From NCBI RefSeq assembly GCF_024748615.1, contig NZ_CP087168.1, forward strand, positions 620,001 through 684,000: 64,000 nucleotides of DNA. The letters are read 5' to 3'. Under the pieces are notes generated by a model. That model made no database searches. It saw nothing but the letters and a program-made list of their open reading frames with translations, and was not told the origin of the DNA. Each line of letters opens with the position of its first letter. The stretch's first letter is position 1. This document shows, piece by piece, positions 8,114 through 16,906 of this stretch. Origin of the DNA: Pseudomonas sp. B21-048 (GTDB lineage Bacteria > Pseudomonadota > Gammaproteobacteria > Pseudomonadales > Pseudomonadaceae). Made by a program: the position numbers and the translations under genes.

Positions 8114-9057
8114 TCGCCGTGGAAACCCTTGGCCAGGGTTTCGACCGCCAGCACGTTGTCGATCCCGGGCGTGGCCTGCACGTACGGAATGACGATGAAT
8201 CGCTGGTTCTTGATCGCGTCCACCGATTGCAGAGCCTGATTATTCAGCAGGAATTGTTCCTTCTGCTCGGCGGTGACTTCGCCGTAATCAACGATCACGA
8301 TCACCTGCGGATTACGCTCGACCACGTTCTCCCAATTCACCCGAGTCCAGCTCGCCTCGACGTCGTCGAGAATGTTGCGCCCACCGGCGGCGTCGATCAG
8401 CGCCTGAGGCATGCCGAGACGACCGGAAGTCATGGCCCGGTCCTCACCGCTGTCGTAGAGAAATACCCGAGGTTTGTCCGTCGGCAGATCCTTGCGGATG
8501 TCGGCGACTTGCGCCTGCATCTCGGCGATCACGGCGTTGGCGCGGTCCTGCACGTCGAAGATTTTCCCGAGGTTGCGCAGGTCGTTGTACGTGTCTTCCA
8601 GACTGGCGGGCGGGCGCTGCATGACGAAGGCGCAGGACTCGGTGAGTTCGTAAACGTTGATGCCCAGCGGTTGCAGGGTTTGCGGCGTGAGATCACCGCC
8701 GACGCGCATGCCGTAATCCCAACCGGCGAAGAAGAAATCGACGTTGGCGTTGAGCAGGGTTTCCACCGACGGGTACTTGGCCGCCAGCTCCGGCAAGCCA
8801 TCGAGGATGGTCTGCATCTCGGGCGTCACCGACTTCCAGCCCGTCACGCCGCTATATCCCGCCATCCTTGGTTTGAGACCGAGGGCGAGCATCATCTGGG
8901 TCATGTTGATGTCGTGGCTGACCGCGTGTTGCGGCGCTGCCTTGAAGGTGACTTCGCGGTTGCAGCTCTGGACGGTCAGCGGGTAATGAGTGGCCTCGGC
9001 CAATGCTTGGGCACTGCCCAGCAACAGCGCGAGGCAAAGCAGGGAACGCAAAGTCAT
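8110..9057 (-). CDS. Periplasmic substrate-binding protein of a FecCD/BtuF-type importer
   Basis: A 315-residue protein with a signal peptide (about residues 1-21, ending AEA) and a class III binding fold: a mature N-lobe with NREVTF and VSHDINMTQMMLALGL, and a C-lobe near RVFLYDSGEDRAMTSGRLGMPQ. Such proteins bind siderophores, heme or cobalamin; no residue here identifies the ligand. It is packed between permease and ATPase genes with four-base ATGA overlaps at both ends, so the three are one transcription unit. Confidence 0.85.
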   Translation of the reverse strand: MTLRSLLCLALLLGSAQALAEATHYPLTVQSCNREVTFKAAPQHAVSHDINMTQMMLALGLKPRMAGYSGVTGWKSVTPEMQTILDGLPELAAKYPSVETLLNANVDFFFAGWDYGMRVGGDLTPQTLQPLGINVYELTESCAFVMQRPPASLEDTYNDLRNLGKIFDVQDRANAVIAEMQAQVADIRKDLPTDKPRVFLYDSGEDRAMTSGRLGMPQALIDAAGGRNILDDVEASWTRVNWENVVERNPQVIVIVDYGEVTAEQKEQFLLNNQALQSVDAIKNQRFIVIPYVQATPGIDNVLAVETLAKGFHGE

Positions 9058-9842
9058 GGTTGGGTTATCCAGGTGATTCGTGGGTAGCCGTGCAAGGGGT
9101 GGTCATCGATCAGGGCATCGACGCCGAACACGTTGTGCAAAAGTTGTGCGGTCAGGACTTCTTTGGGCGGGCCGCTGGCCACGATGCGCCCGTGATTGAT
9201 CACGTACAGTCGATCACAGAAGGCCGCTGCCAGATTGAGGTCGTGAATGCTTGCCAGCGTGCCGATCTGCAGGCGTTTGACCAGTTGCAACAGCTCCAGC
9301 TGATAGCGCGGATCGAGGTGATTGGTCGGCTCGTCGAGGATCAGCAGTTGCGGTTGCTGGGCCAGGGCGCGGGCGAGGATTACCCGCTGTTTTTCACCAC
9401 CGGAAAGGGTGGCGAAGGCATGGTCTTCGAAGCCTTTGAGGCCGACCGATTCGAGGGCGTGGGTCGCGAGTTTTCGGTCGTCAAGGGTGTCGCCATCAAA
9501 CAGGCCTTTGTGCGGCGTGCGGCCCATGGCGACCACTTCTTCGACGGTCAGGCCAAAGGCGTCGGGGAACTCCTGCAACACCACGGCGATGCGTTGCGCG
9601 CACCAGCGGGAGGATTGCTTCCAGACGTTGTGGTGGTCGAGTTTGACCTCACCGTTTTCCGGTTTGCTGAAACGATAGGCGCAACGCAACAGGCTGGTTT
9701 TGCCGCTGCCGTTGGGGCCGATCAACCCGACGAACTCCCCGGCGGCCACGTGCAGCGATGCGTCACGCAGCTGGAACTGGTGATGGCAATGGCCGTGGCC
9801 CAGGGGTGTCCAGGCGAGGTTTGTGAGGTTCAGCGAGGTCAT
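9054..9842 (-). CDS. ABC transporter ATPase of the FecE/BtuD/HmuV type
   Basis: A 262-residue nucleotide-binding subunit with Walker A GPNGSGKTS, signature LSGGEKQRV and Walker B LLILDEPTNHLD, all typical of iron-chelate and cobalamin importers. An unusual histidine-rich N-terminal stretch (GHGHCHHQF, about residues 18-26) precedes the core domain and could touch a metal; that is speculation. It is the first ABC gene after the TonB-receptor gene, 80 bases downstream, with a short REP hairpin between. Confidence 0.88.
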   Translation of the reverse strand: MTSLNLTNLAWTPLGHGHCHHQFQLRDASLHVAAGEFVGLIGPNGSGKTSLLRCAYRFSKPENGEVKLDHHNVWKQSSRWCAQRIAVVLQEFPDAFGLTVEEVVAMGRTPHKGLFDGDTLDDRKLATHALESVGLKGFEDHAFATLSGGEKQRVILARALAQQPQLLILDEPTNHLDPRYQLELLQLVKRLQIGTLASIHDLNLAAAFCDRLYVINHGRIVASGPPKEVLTAQLLHNVFGVDALIDDHPLHGYPRITWITQP

Positions 9843-9878
9843 TTCATTCCTGATGATCGTTCAAGTCAGCACACACCG

Positions 9879-9906
9879 GTGGCGAGGGAGCAAGCGCCCT
9901 CGCCAC
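9879..9906. repeat. REP hairpin
   Basis: gtggcgagggagcaagcgccctcgccac is a single REP-type palindrome in the gap between the TonB receptor and the ABC ATPase genes. In this position it may reduce read-through from the receptor gene into the importer genes (inference). Confidence 0.8.
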
Positions 9907-9922
9907 AAGAGCATTCCATCTT

Positions 9923-12043
9923 TTAAAAGGTGTAATCAGCGGTGACAAAAAACGATCGCGGCTCGCCGAGGATCCACTGCTGGCCCCCATTGTATTGGCT
10001 TTGGGCGTACTGACGGTCAAACAGATTGTTCACCTGCAACCCCAGCGTCGTATTACGCAGCGCTTTCCATGACAGCGTGGTGTCCACCACGGTGTAGCTC
10101 GGCAATTCGTTCTGGTTGGCCATGTCTGCATAACGCGCATCGACATAGCGCACACCGGCCCCGGCTTTCAGGTGATCGTTGATCGCTTTGCTCAGCCACA
10201 GATTCGCCGTGCGCCGTGGCACGTCCACCGGGCGATTGCCGTTGCGCGACACTGGCACACCACTGACCACCTCTTTGAAGTCATCGTATTCGGCTTTGAC
10301 GATGGCGGCGTTGGCTTGCAGTTGCCAGGCGTGCGGCAGTTGCAGATCGAGGCTGGCTTCCAGCCCGTTGGACGATTGCTGACCAACCTGCTGCTTGAGC
10401 GTCGGATTACCTGGATCATCGGTCAGCAGTTTCTTTTTGACGATGCGATAGGCCGCCAGGGTCCATTCGCCGCGTTGCTCCCAGAACATCTGCTTCACAC
10501 CGATTTCGGTCTGCCTGGCGGTGGCCAGGTCATATTGCTGCTGGCTCGGGCTCAGGGAAATCAAACCGCCGACACCATCGGTGCTGGTGGCGTACTGGCT
10601 GTAGAACGAAGTGTCCGGCGTCACGGCAAACACCAGGCCGGCCTTCCAGTTGTTGCCGGTCAGGGTCTTGTCGCTTTGACTGCCGTCGATCAGGTTGTCG
10701 CGGTCCACATGCACGTAGTCGCGGCGCACACCCGTCACCAGGGACCAGCGTTCGCTCAGCTGGGTGCGGTTCTCGGCGAAGGCCGACATTTGTCTGGTGG
10801 TGGACTGGAACTGATTGCGGTACGGATCGGCACTCTCAAAGTTGCCGCGTTGCGGGTGATACAGGTCGACCGGTTGGCCATCGGGCAAGACGTCAGTGAA
10901 CGGCGAATTGCTGTCGAGCTGGAAGCGGATGCGGTTGTAATCGACTCCGGTCACGGTCTGGCTGTCGAGACCGAACAGTGAGTGCTTGAAAGTGAAGGTC
11001 TGACGGTCGCCGACCTGTTCCTGCTTATGGCCGATGCCGAAATACCCGCTGCGGCTGAGTTGTTGGGTGTCGCGGTCGAAGTTGTAGTTCTCGGCGTTCT
11101 GCCAGCGACGTTGGGCCTTGAGGTAATAGAGTTCATTGCTCGAACTGATGTTCTCGCAAATCTGCCAGTCGCTGGTCAGGCGCGTCCATTGATCGTTGTA
11201 GTGTTGCTTGTCATTGCTGACGTTGTAGTTATTGTCTCGCAGGCTCTCTTTGAAGTGCCCGTTGATCAGCGGCGTGCCGAAATAATTCATCGGCTTCTGA
11301 TCGCCGTAATCATGGGCCAGGGTGAAGGCCAAGTCGTCCGTTGCCTGCCAGCGCAGGGCTGCACTGATGAAGTCGCTGGATGAATCTCCACGGTCGACCC
11401 AACCGTTGCTGCGCAGGCGATTGAGGTTCAAGCGGTAGCTCAAGGTATCGCTCAACGAACCGCCACTGTCGAAGGCCTGCTGCTGGCTATCGTAGGAACC
11501 GTAACCGAGGCGAACGTGATTTTCGATCTCGCCTTCAAAGGGCTTTTTCGGGATCACGTTGACCACTGCGCCGGTCGCGCCTTCGCCGTACAGCACCGAC
11601 GCCGGGCCGCGCAGCACATCGACCCGCTCCACCGACCAGGTGTCGACCGGGAAGGTCACGGTGCCCATGCCGGAGTACAACCGGTTGCCGTCGAACAACT
11701 GCATCACCGAACCCTGCCCGGTAAAACCCCGCGCCGACAACGACGTGCCGCCATCGCCGGGCGTACCGGTGCGGCTGATCCCGGTGCTGCGCGACACTGC
11801 ATCCTGGACGCTGCGATCACCACGTGAGCGGACTTGTTCGCCGGTCAGGCTTTCGACACTGGCCGGGGTTTCCAGCGACGTCAGATCAAGGCGCGAACCG
11901 GCGGTGGTCGGGGTGTTCAGGCTGACGGTGTCGTCGTCAAAGGCCGGTGCGGTGATGGTGCCGGTCGGCAGAGTCAGCGGCTGCGCTTGGGCGCTGTTAT
12001 TCATCGCGAGCAGGCAGAGGCCGGACAAGAGGTACTTGTTCAT
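9923..12043 (-). CDS. TonB-dependent outer-membrane receptor
   Basis: A 706-residue outer-membrane beta-barrel with signal peptide (residues 1-20, AQA), a plug domain (about 55-170, including VERVDVLRGPASVLYGEGATG) and a barrel ending in the typical aromatic terminus (ADYTF). It resembles ferric-siderophore receptors in general form. The adjacent FecCD-type importer suggests they act in series: receptor, then binding protein, permease and ATPase. The Zur-like site about 70 bases upstream points to zinc control, as for PA2911. A terminator-like hairpin lies just before the start. Siderophore, metallophore or corrinoid remain possible substrates. Confidence 0.85.
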   Translation of the reverse strand: MNKYLLSGLCLLAMNNSAQAQPLTLPTGTITAPAFDDDTVSLNTPTTAGSRLDLTSLETPASVESLTGEQVRSRGDRSVQDAVSRSTGISRTGTPGDGGTSLSARGFTGQGSVMQLFDGNRLYSGMGTVTFPVDTWSVERVDVLRGPASVLYGEGATGAVVNVIPKKPFEGEIENHVRLGYGSYDSQQQAFDSGGSLSDTLSYRLNLNRLRSNGWVDRGDSSSDFISAALRWQATDDLAFTLAHDYGDQKPMNYFGTPLINGHFKESLRDNNYNVSNDKQHYNDQWTRLTSDWQICENISSSNELYYLKAQRRWQNAENYNFDRDTQQLSRSGYFGIGHKQEQVGDRQTFTFKHSLFGLDSQTVTGVDYNRIRFQLDSNSPFTDVLPDGQPVDLYHPQRGNFESADPYRNQFQSTTRQMSAFAENRTQLSERWSLVTGVRRDYVHVDRDNLIDGSQSDKTLTGNNWKAGLVFAVTPDTSFYSQYATSTDGVGGLISLSPSQQQYDLATARQTEIGVKQMFWEQRGEWTLAAYRIVKKKLLTDDPGNPTLKQQVGQQSSNGLEASLDLQLPHAWQLQANAAIVKAEYDDFKEVVSGVPVSRNGNRPVDVPRRTANLWLSKAINDHLKAGAGVRYVDARYADMANQNELPSYTVVDTTLSWKALRNTTLGLQVNNLFDRQYAQSQYNGGQQWILGEPRSFFVTADYTF

Positions 12044-12065
12044 CGAGGCGGTGAGTCACTTCTTC

Positions 12066-12095
12066 AAAAGAAAACCCGCAGCATCCGGCTGCGGG
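12066..12095 (-). terminator. Rho-independent terminator or leader hairpin
   Basis: On the minus strand CCCGCAGC-CGGAT-GCTGCGGG is followed by TTTTCTTTT. It lies downstream of the PepSY gene, which it would terminate, but also downstream of the Zur-like site and only 23 bases before the TonB-receptor start, so it could attenuate the receptor message. Confidence 0.75.
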
Positions 12096-12112
12096 CAAGG
12101 CGGTACATTAGA

Positions 12113-12125
12113 GTTATACAGTAAC
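12113..12125 (-). promoter_or_regulatory. Zur-box-like site before the TonB receptor
   Basis: The minus-strand sequence GTTACTGTATAAC matches the GTTATAATATAAC Zur consensus (recalled) at 10 of 13 positions and keeps the inverted GTTA...TAAC ends. It lies 70 bases before the receptor start. Zur would repress the receptor and importer when zinc is sufficient. This rests on a motif match only. Confidence 0.45.
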
Positions 12126-12193
12126 ACTTAAAATGACCGGGAGATAAGCGCCAGAAGTCTACAGATCCCTCTATCCCGCGCATCTCGCCTGTT

Positions 12194-13573
12194 TCATGAT
12201 GAAGGTGAGGCCGATTCAGCTTGCCGATTGAACCGCGATAGCAGCACCCGATCCACTACCCACACGACAATCAACGAAGCCCCCACCAACGGAAACATCA
12301 CCGCCAGCCCGAGCATGATAACCATTGCGATTTTCCATTTCGGCAGGTTATGCCGCAACGGCGGCACACCGAACTTGCCCTGTGGCCGACGCTTCCACCA
12401 GATCACCACACCGCTGACCGCGCTGAGCAAAATCGTCAGGCAAATCAGCAGCACCATGATCTGATTGAACGGGCCGAACATCTTGCCTTCGTGCAGCATC
12501 ACGCCGACTTCCGTGGCCCGGGCGACGTTGCTGTAATGCTGCCAGCGCACATCGGCGAGGACGTCGCCGGTGTACTGGTCGACATGCAGGGTGGCGTCGT
12601 TGCGCGGGTCGTCGGCGAACACGGCGATGGTGAACACGCCGGTGTCTGTGGTGGGGACGGTGATGCTGTAGCCGGGCTCGACCTTGCGCTGCACGGCGAT
12701 GTTTTGCACGTCTTGCAGGCTGATGGTTGGCGCTGCCGGACCCGCTTGCGTGCTGGCGTGAGCCATGTGTTCGGCGTGGTCGCCGGACATCGGCATCGGT
12801 GTGTTTTCCATGGCCCACGGCACGGTCTGGCGCGTGGCGCTGTTGAGGCTGCGGGCCTCGACGTCGGACTTTGGCACGTCATTCCACATGGCTACCGGGA
12901 AGCGGTTCCAGAGGTCAGCGTATTGCTTGCCCCAAAAACCGGTCCAGGTCATGCCGCTGAGCAGCATCACCAGCAGCAATGCCGCGCCCCAGAACCCGGT
13001 TACCGCGTGCAGGTCACGCCAGAGCACTCGGCCACGACTGTTCAAGCGTGGCCAGAGAGTCCCGGCGGACTGACCGCGCGGCCACCACAAAAATACCCCT
13101 GAAACCACCAGCACGATGCCCCAACTGGCGGCCAGTTCCACCAGTCGATCACCGACGGTGCCGATCATTAACTCGCCGTGAATCGAGCGCGCAATCGCTT
13201 GCAGATTTTTCTTGGCGTCTTGCTCGCCAAGGATGTCACCGTGGTACGGATCGATGAACACGTTCAGTTCGTGACCTTCATTGATCACCACAAATTGCGC
13301 GCTGCGTTCGGCGTTCGCCGGCGGCAAATACTGTTTGATCCGGCCTTGTGGATACGCCTCTTTCACCCGTTTGAGCAGGTCGTCGGCCGAGATGCTGTGA
13401 TGGGCGACCGGGACGTTCAGCAGGCTGCCGTACATCAACGGATCGAGTTGCGGTTTGAACAGGTAGATGATGCCGGTCAGGGCCAGCATCACCATGAATG
13501 GCGCGACGAACAGGCCGGCATAGAAATGCCAGCGCCAGGCCAGGTTGTAGAAATTCGGTTTGGGGTGTTGCAT
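12194..13573 (-). CDS. PepSY-TM domain membrane protein
   Basis: A 459-residue inner-membrane protein with four main hydrophobic segments (about residues 18-40, 143-165, 190-215 and 385-450) and periplasmic PepSY-like regions between. The first segment begins WRWHFYAGLFVAPFMVMLALTG. Members of this family accompany TonB receptors, and some are thought to act as ferric or cupric reductases. A run with several Met and His residues (about 255-275, including MPMSGDHAEHMAH) fits copper. It follows oprC after a 147-base gap with a palindromic repeat, as does PA3789 after PA3790 (oprC). Confidence 0.82.
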   Translation of the reverse strand: MQHPKPNFYNLAWRWHFYAGLFVAPFMVMLALTGIIYLFKPQLDPLMYGSLLNVPVAHHSISADDLLKRVKEAYPQGRIKQYLPPANAERSAQFVVINEGHELNVFIDPYHGDILGEQDAKKNLQAIARSIHGELMIGTVGDRLVELAASWGIVLVVSGVFLWWPRGQSAGTLWPRLNSRGRVLWRDLHAVTGFWGAALLLVMLLSGMTWTGFWGKQYADLWNRFPVAMWNDVPKSDVEARSLNSATRQTVPWAMENTPMPMSGDHAEHMAHASTQAGPAAPTISLQDVQNIAVQRKVEPGYSITVPTTDTGVFTIAVFADDPRNDATLHVDQYTGDVLADVRWQHYSNVARATEVGVMLHEGKMFGPFNQIMVLLICLTILLSAVSGVVIWWKRRPQGKFGVPPLRHNLPKWKIAMVIMLGLAVMFPLVGASLIVVWVVDRVLLSRFNRQAESASPSS

Positions 13574-13606
13574 TTAGAGTGCTCCGCTAGGCGATTCAAT
13601 TGTCTG

Positions 13607-13709
13607 GAAAAGATCGCAGCCTCCGGCAGCTCCTACGGGATGTGTGTACACCCGCAATTGCGGCGGCATCCTTGGCCCATGTAGGGGCTGCCGAAGGCTG
13701 CGATCTTTT
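13607..13709. repeat. Paired inverted repeat (gatcgcagcc family)
   Basis: The arms aaaagatcgcagcctccggcagctcctac (left) and its near complement ending gatctttt at 13709 enclose about 45 bases. This is another common pseudomonad intergenic repeat, here filling the oprC-PepSY gap. No gene is seen in it. Confidence 0.85.
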
Positions 13710-13720
13710 GACTTTTCTTG

Positions 13721-15838
13721 TTAGAAGCTCATATCAACCTTGGTCCAGAGCGTGCGCCCCGGTTCGTTGATGGCTTGCGGATCATTGGCCGGGAAGCCGA
13801 AACCGGCGTTGCCGGCCAGGTTCAAGTGTTCGGCGTAAGCCTTGCCAAACAAATTGTCGACGCCGCTGCTGATCTTCCAGTTCTTGTTGATCCGGTACGC
13901 GCCGTTGAGCGAAAACACGCCAAAGCCCGAGCTCGTGTCGAAGTCCTTGCCGACCACATTGCCCTTGTTCTGGTCGATGCGGTTCTGCGCCGCAACCACC
14001 CGCCACAAGGCACCCGCGCTCCAGTTGTCTTCGCTGTAGGTCAGGCCGAAACGTGCATCCAGCGGTGGCATCTGCGGCAGCGCGCTGCCGTCGCTGCTGT
14101 TCTTGCCCCAGGCGTAGGCCAGGGTCGCGTCGGCCTTCCAGTTGGCCGTCAGTTTGTAGGCTGCACCGAGTTCGCCGCCCATGATTCGCGCATCGATGTT
14201 TTCGGCTTGCGAGGTCATGCCCGTCATCCCCGGCGTGTAGTTGAACAGGATGTAGTCACGCACTTGCCCGACGTAACCCGAGGCCCAGGCTTCGAGGTCT
14301 TCGGTCTTGTATTGCAGGCCGAAGTCGAGTTGGGTGGTTTTCTCAGGCTTGATCGAATCGAACGCATTCACCGAACCGGCGGGACCTGAGTCGGGTGAAA
14401 ACAGTTCCCAGTAATCCGGGAAACGTTGGGAGTGACCGAGGCCCGCATACAGCGTGGTCGGGCTGTCAGCCAGGTCATGCTCGTAACGGACGAAACCGCT
14501 GGGCAAGGTGTCGGCGCGAGTGTCGTCGGCCGTCGGATTCGGGCTGGCCATCATCCCGGAACCGGTGGTTTGCCGATAATCCTTGGCTGAAGCGCGGTCC
14601 ACTCGGGCACCGGTAATCACCCGATCACGTTCGGCGGCGTACCAGGTCAGTTCGCTGAACACGCCGTAATTGTGGAAGTCGGCGTCCTTGGTGTACGGCA
14701 GGTTTTTGTAGGTGTCGACGCCCATCGCACTGCGTTCGCGATGCTCGTTGGTCTGCGTGTCGATACCACTGATCAACTGCACATCGGCCCAGCGCCAGGT
14801 GGCTTTGATCCGCGCGCCGAGGGTTCGGCGGTCGACGTTGGAGGCCATGGGGCCAGCCATCATCCCGGTGCCGGACGGCGTGCGCAGGGTGTAGTTGTCC
14901 ATCACGTGGTCGGCGTAGTTGTAGTAGACCTGCGCCTCGACCTTATCCAGCACCTCACCGATGTTCGACTGCTCGAAGCGCAGGCCCAGGCTTTCGCGCA
15001 GGAACTGCGAACCGTCCATGCCGCGCCCGGCGTAACGGGCTTCGCCGTCGCCCTTGCCTGCGGTCAGTTCCAGCAGCGTGTCGGCGCTCGGGGTCCAGCC
15101 GACAGCGACGTCACCGTTCCACTTGTCATAGCGCGAGGGCACGGTGTCGTTGTTGCCGTCCTTGTAATCGTCGGAATGCGCGGTGTTGCCGATCACTCGC
15201 ACGTAACCCAGTGGCCCACCAGCAGCGGCGTCCACTACTTTGTCGAAACGGCCGTTGGAACCGGCCAGCACGCTGGCGTTCACCCGGGTGCCGAGTTCGC
15301 CGAAGCTTTCCGGCTCACGGTCGAACAGGACGGTGCCGGCCGATGCCCCGGGTCCCCAGAGCACGGTTTGCGGGCCTTTGATCACGGTGAGTTTGTTGTA
15401 GGTTTCCGGTGAAATGTACGAAGTCGGCGCGTCCATGCGGCCGGGGCAGGCGCCGAGCATCATGCTGCCGTTGGTGAGGATATTCAGTCGCGAGCCGAAC
15501 ATGCCGCGCAGCACCGGATCGCCGTTGGTGCCGCCGTTGCGTACCAGCGCGAAGCCGGGGATGGTCTTCAGATAATCGCCACCATCGCTGGCCGGCACCG
15601 GTTGGCGCGGGTCCTTGGGGTTGGTGACGATGGTCAGCGGCGAACTCGGCGCGATGGCGGTGATCACCGTCGGGCTCAGCTCTTCGGTGTGGTCGGCGTG
15701 TTCATCGGCCAGCACCAGCGGAGTCAGCAACAAGCCGCAAAGAACGGCGGTGGCGTGCCTGAAACGAACGCGAGATTCGTTCAGGGCAAAAGAAGCCTGG
15801 GCAGCGCCCAAACGTGTGTCAGCAGAAAACCTGGACAT
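13721..15838 (-). CDS. oprC: TonB-dependent copper receptor OprC
   Basis: An outer-membrane receptor of 705 residues with signal peptide (to about residue 45), plug (about 65-190) and a 22-strand-type barrel ending VDMSF. The plug carries CPGRM (C131 and M135), the CxxxM copper-binding pair known from P. aeruginosa OprC, and the protein is rich in methionine clusters (GMMAG, GMMAS). The start chosen is ATG 15838 because GGAA lies 6 bases upstream; an ATG four codons earlier has no ribosome-binding site. It sits in a copper cluster with PCu(A)C and DUF2946 genes. In P. aeruginosa oprC falls under high copper; a comparable control site was not found here. Confidence 0.92.
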   Translation of the reverse strand: MSRFSADTRLGAAQASFALNESRVRFRHATAVLCGLLLTPLVLADEHADHTEELSPTVITAIAPSSPLTIVTNPKDPRQPVPASDGGDYLKTIPGFALVRNGGTNGDPVLRGMFGSRLNILTNGSMMLGACPGRMDAPTSYISPETYNKLTVIKGPQTVLWGPGASAGTVLFDREPESFGELGTRVNASVLAGSNGRFDKVVDAAAGGPLGYVRVIGNTAHSDDYKDGNNDTVPSRYDKWNGDVAVGWTPSADTLLELTAGKGDGEARYAGRGMDGSQFLRESLGLRFEQSNIGEVLDKVEAQVYYNYADHVMDNYTLRTPSGTGMMAGPMASNVDRRTLGARIKATWRWADVQLISGIDTQTNEHRERSAMGVDTYKNLPYTKDADFHNYGVFSELTWYAAERDRVITGARVDRASAKDYRQTTGSGMMASPNPTADDTRADTLPSGFVRYEHDLADSPTTLYAGLGHSQRFPDYWELFSPDSGPAGSVNAFDSIKPEKTTQLDFGLQYKTEDLEAWASGYVGQVRDYILFNYTPGMTGMTSQAENIDARIMGGELGAAYKLTANWKADATLAYAWGKNSSDGSALPQMPPLDARFGLTYSEDNWSAGALWRVVAAQNRIDQNKGNVVGKDFDTSSGFGVFSLNGAYRINKNWKISSGVDNLFGKAYAEHLNLAGNAGFGFPANDPQAINEPGRTLWTKVDMSF

Positions 15839-15922
15839 GACAATTTCCATCGAACAGTCGTAAACGACACGGCCGGCAGCCTGCGGCTGTCTTCTAAACC
15901 GTATGAGATCGGAAGTGGGTGT

Positions 15923-16369
15923 TTACGCGACGATGGGCGGGGCGCGGGTGCGGGCACCGGGGAAGAAGGTTTGCCGGGCGTGGCCCAGGCGGGTGGCGGG
16001 AGTGCTGAAAGTGGTTGTCGGTGGGCTGTCGAAGGCGACGAAGGACAGACCGCCAGTGAGCGCCGGGCAATTGAACAGCAGGCTGCAATAGCTGCATTTT
16101 TCCCAGAGTGCGTGATGGTCGGCTTTGGGCGGGCAGTGCTCGGCGGCGGGTTGCGCGCCGTGGTCGGCGTGCCCCATCGTCGACATGTCCGTGCCCATGT
16201 CCATCAACATGCTCGCAGACATAGCCGCGCGCGAATCCATCGGCATCGACTGAGAAATCAGCGGACCGATAAAAATCATCAGCATGGCGAACAGGCTGAT
16301 CCAGCTGCCGCGCGTCAGGCTCAATGACTGACGGCGGGACACGGACGGCCTACGCATGGGCGTTTTCAA
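15923..16369 (-). CDS. DUF2946 family protein (copper cluster), first copy
   Basis: A 148-residue protein with one N-terminal membrane or signal segment (about 23-43) followed by a Met/His-rich stretch (MDMGTDMSTMGHADHG) and the DUF2946 signature CSYCSLLFNCP near residue 95. The family is found beside copper receptors and chaperones. Metal binding through the Met, His and Cys residues is inferred. It lies between the PCu(A)C gene (9-base gap) and oprC, so it is probably co-transcribed with both. Confidence 0.8.
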   Translation of the reverse strand: MKTPMRRPSVSRRQSLSLTRGSWISLFAMLMIFIGPLISQSMPMDSRAAMSASMLMDMGTDMSTMGHADHGAQPAAEHCPPKADHHALWEKCSYCSLLFNCPALTGGLSFVAFDSPPTTTFSTPATRLGHARQTFFPGARTRAPPIVA

Positions 16370-16378
16370 CGTGGGCGA

Positions 16379-16858
16379 TTAATGGGCGTGCATGTGCTCT
16401 TGCATGCCGTCCGGCGCCTTTTTCTGCACCGCGACGTCGACCGTCACATCGCCGGCCTTCTCGAAATGCATTGTCAGCGGGAAGCGCTTGCCGTCACTCA
16501 ACAGGCTGCGGTCTTTGAGCTCCAGCAGCATCACGTGATACGCCATCGGTGCAAACGTGGCTTCGCCGCCCGCCGGAATCTCGACGCTGGGCACTTGCTG
16601 CATTTTCATCAAATCGTTTTGCTTCACGTGCTCGTGCAACTCGGCCTTTCCTGAAATTGGCGAGTCGACGCTCAGCAGTCGGTCGGCGGTTTTGCCGCTG
16701 TTGTGAATCACGAAATACGCCGCGACGGTCGGCGCGTTAGGCGGCAACTCTTGCGACCACGGATGGGCGATCTCAAGCTCGCCAGCCTTGTATTCGTGAG
16801 CATTGGCAAAACAGGCAGGCAGCAGCAACACAGCCAGAACGATGAGTTTGTTCAACAT
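16379..16858 (-). CDS. Periplasmic copper chaperone PCu(A)C
   Basis: A 159-residue periplasmic chaperone with signal peptide (about 1-20, ANA). The copper-binding pattern is visible: H in ELHEH, M in KMQQV, then H and M in MAYHVML, matching the H-M-X10-M-X21-H-X-M arrangement approximately. The C-terminus adds further Met and His (MQEHMHAH). It delivers Cu(I) to periplasmic acceptors such as cytochrome oxidase CuA. It is second in the copper operon after a DUF2946 gene. Confidence 0.88.
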   Translation of the reverse strand: MLNKLIVLAVLLLPACFANAHEYKAGELEIAHPWSQELPPNAPTVAAYFVIHNSGKTADRLLSVDSPISGKAELHEHVKQNDLMKMQQVPSVEIPAGGEATFAPMAYHVMLLELKDRSLLSDGKRFPLTMHFEKAGDVTVDVAVQKKAPDGMQEHMHAH

Positions 16859-16906
16859 GGCAGTTCTCCAGAACGATTCAAAACGCAGGTCAATTGCGAG
16901 AAGGAA

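Noticed and set aside
12044..12193. Cobalamin riboswitch before the TonB receptor
   Set aside because: Too short and lacking the B12-box; the Zur-like palindrome explains the site better.
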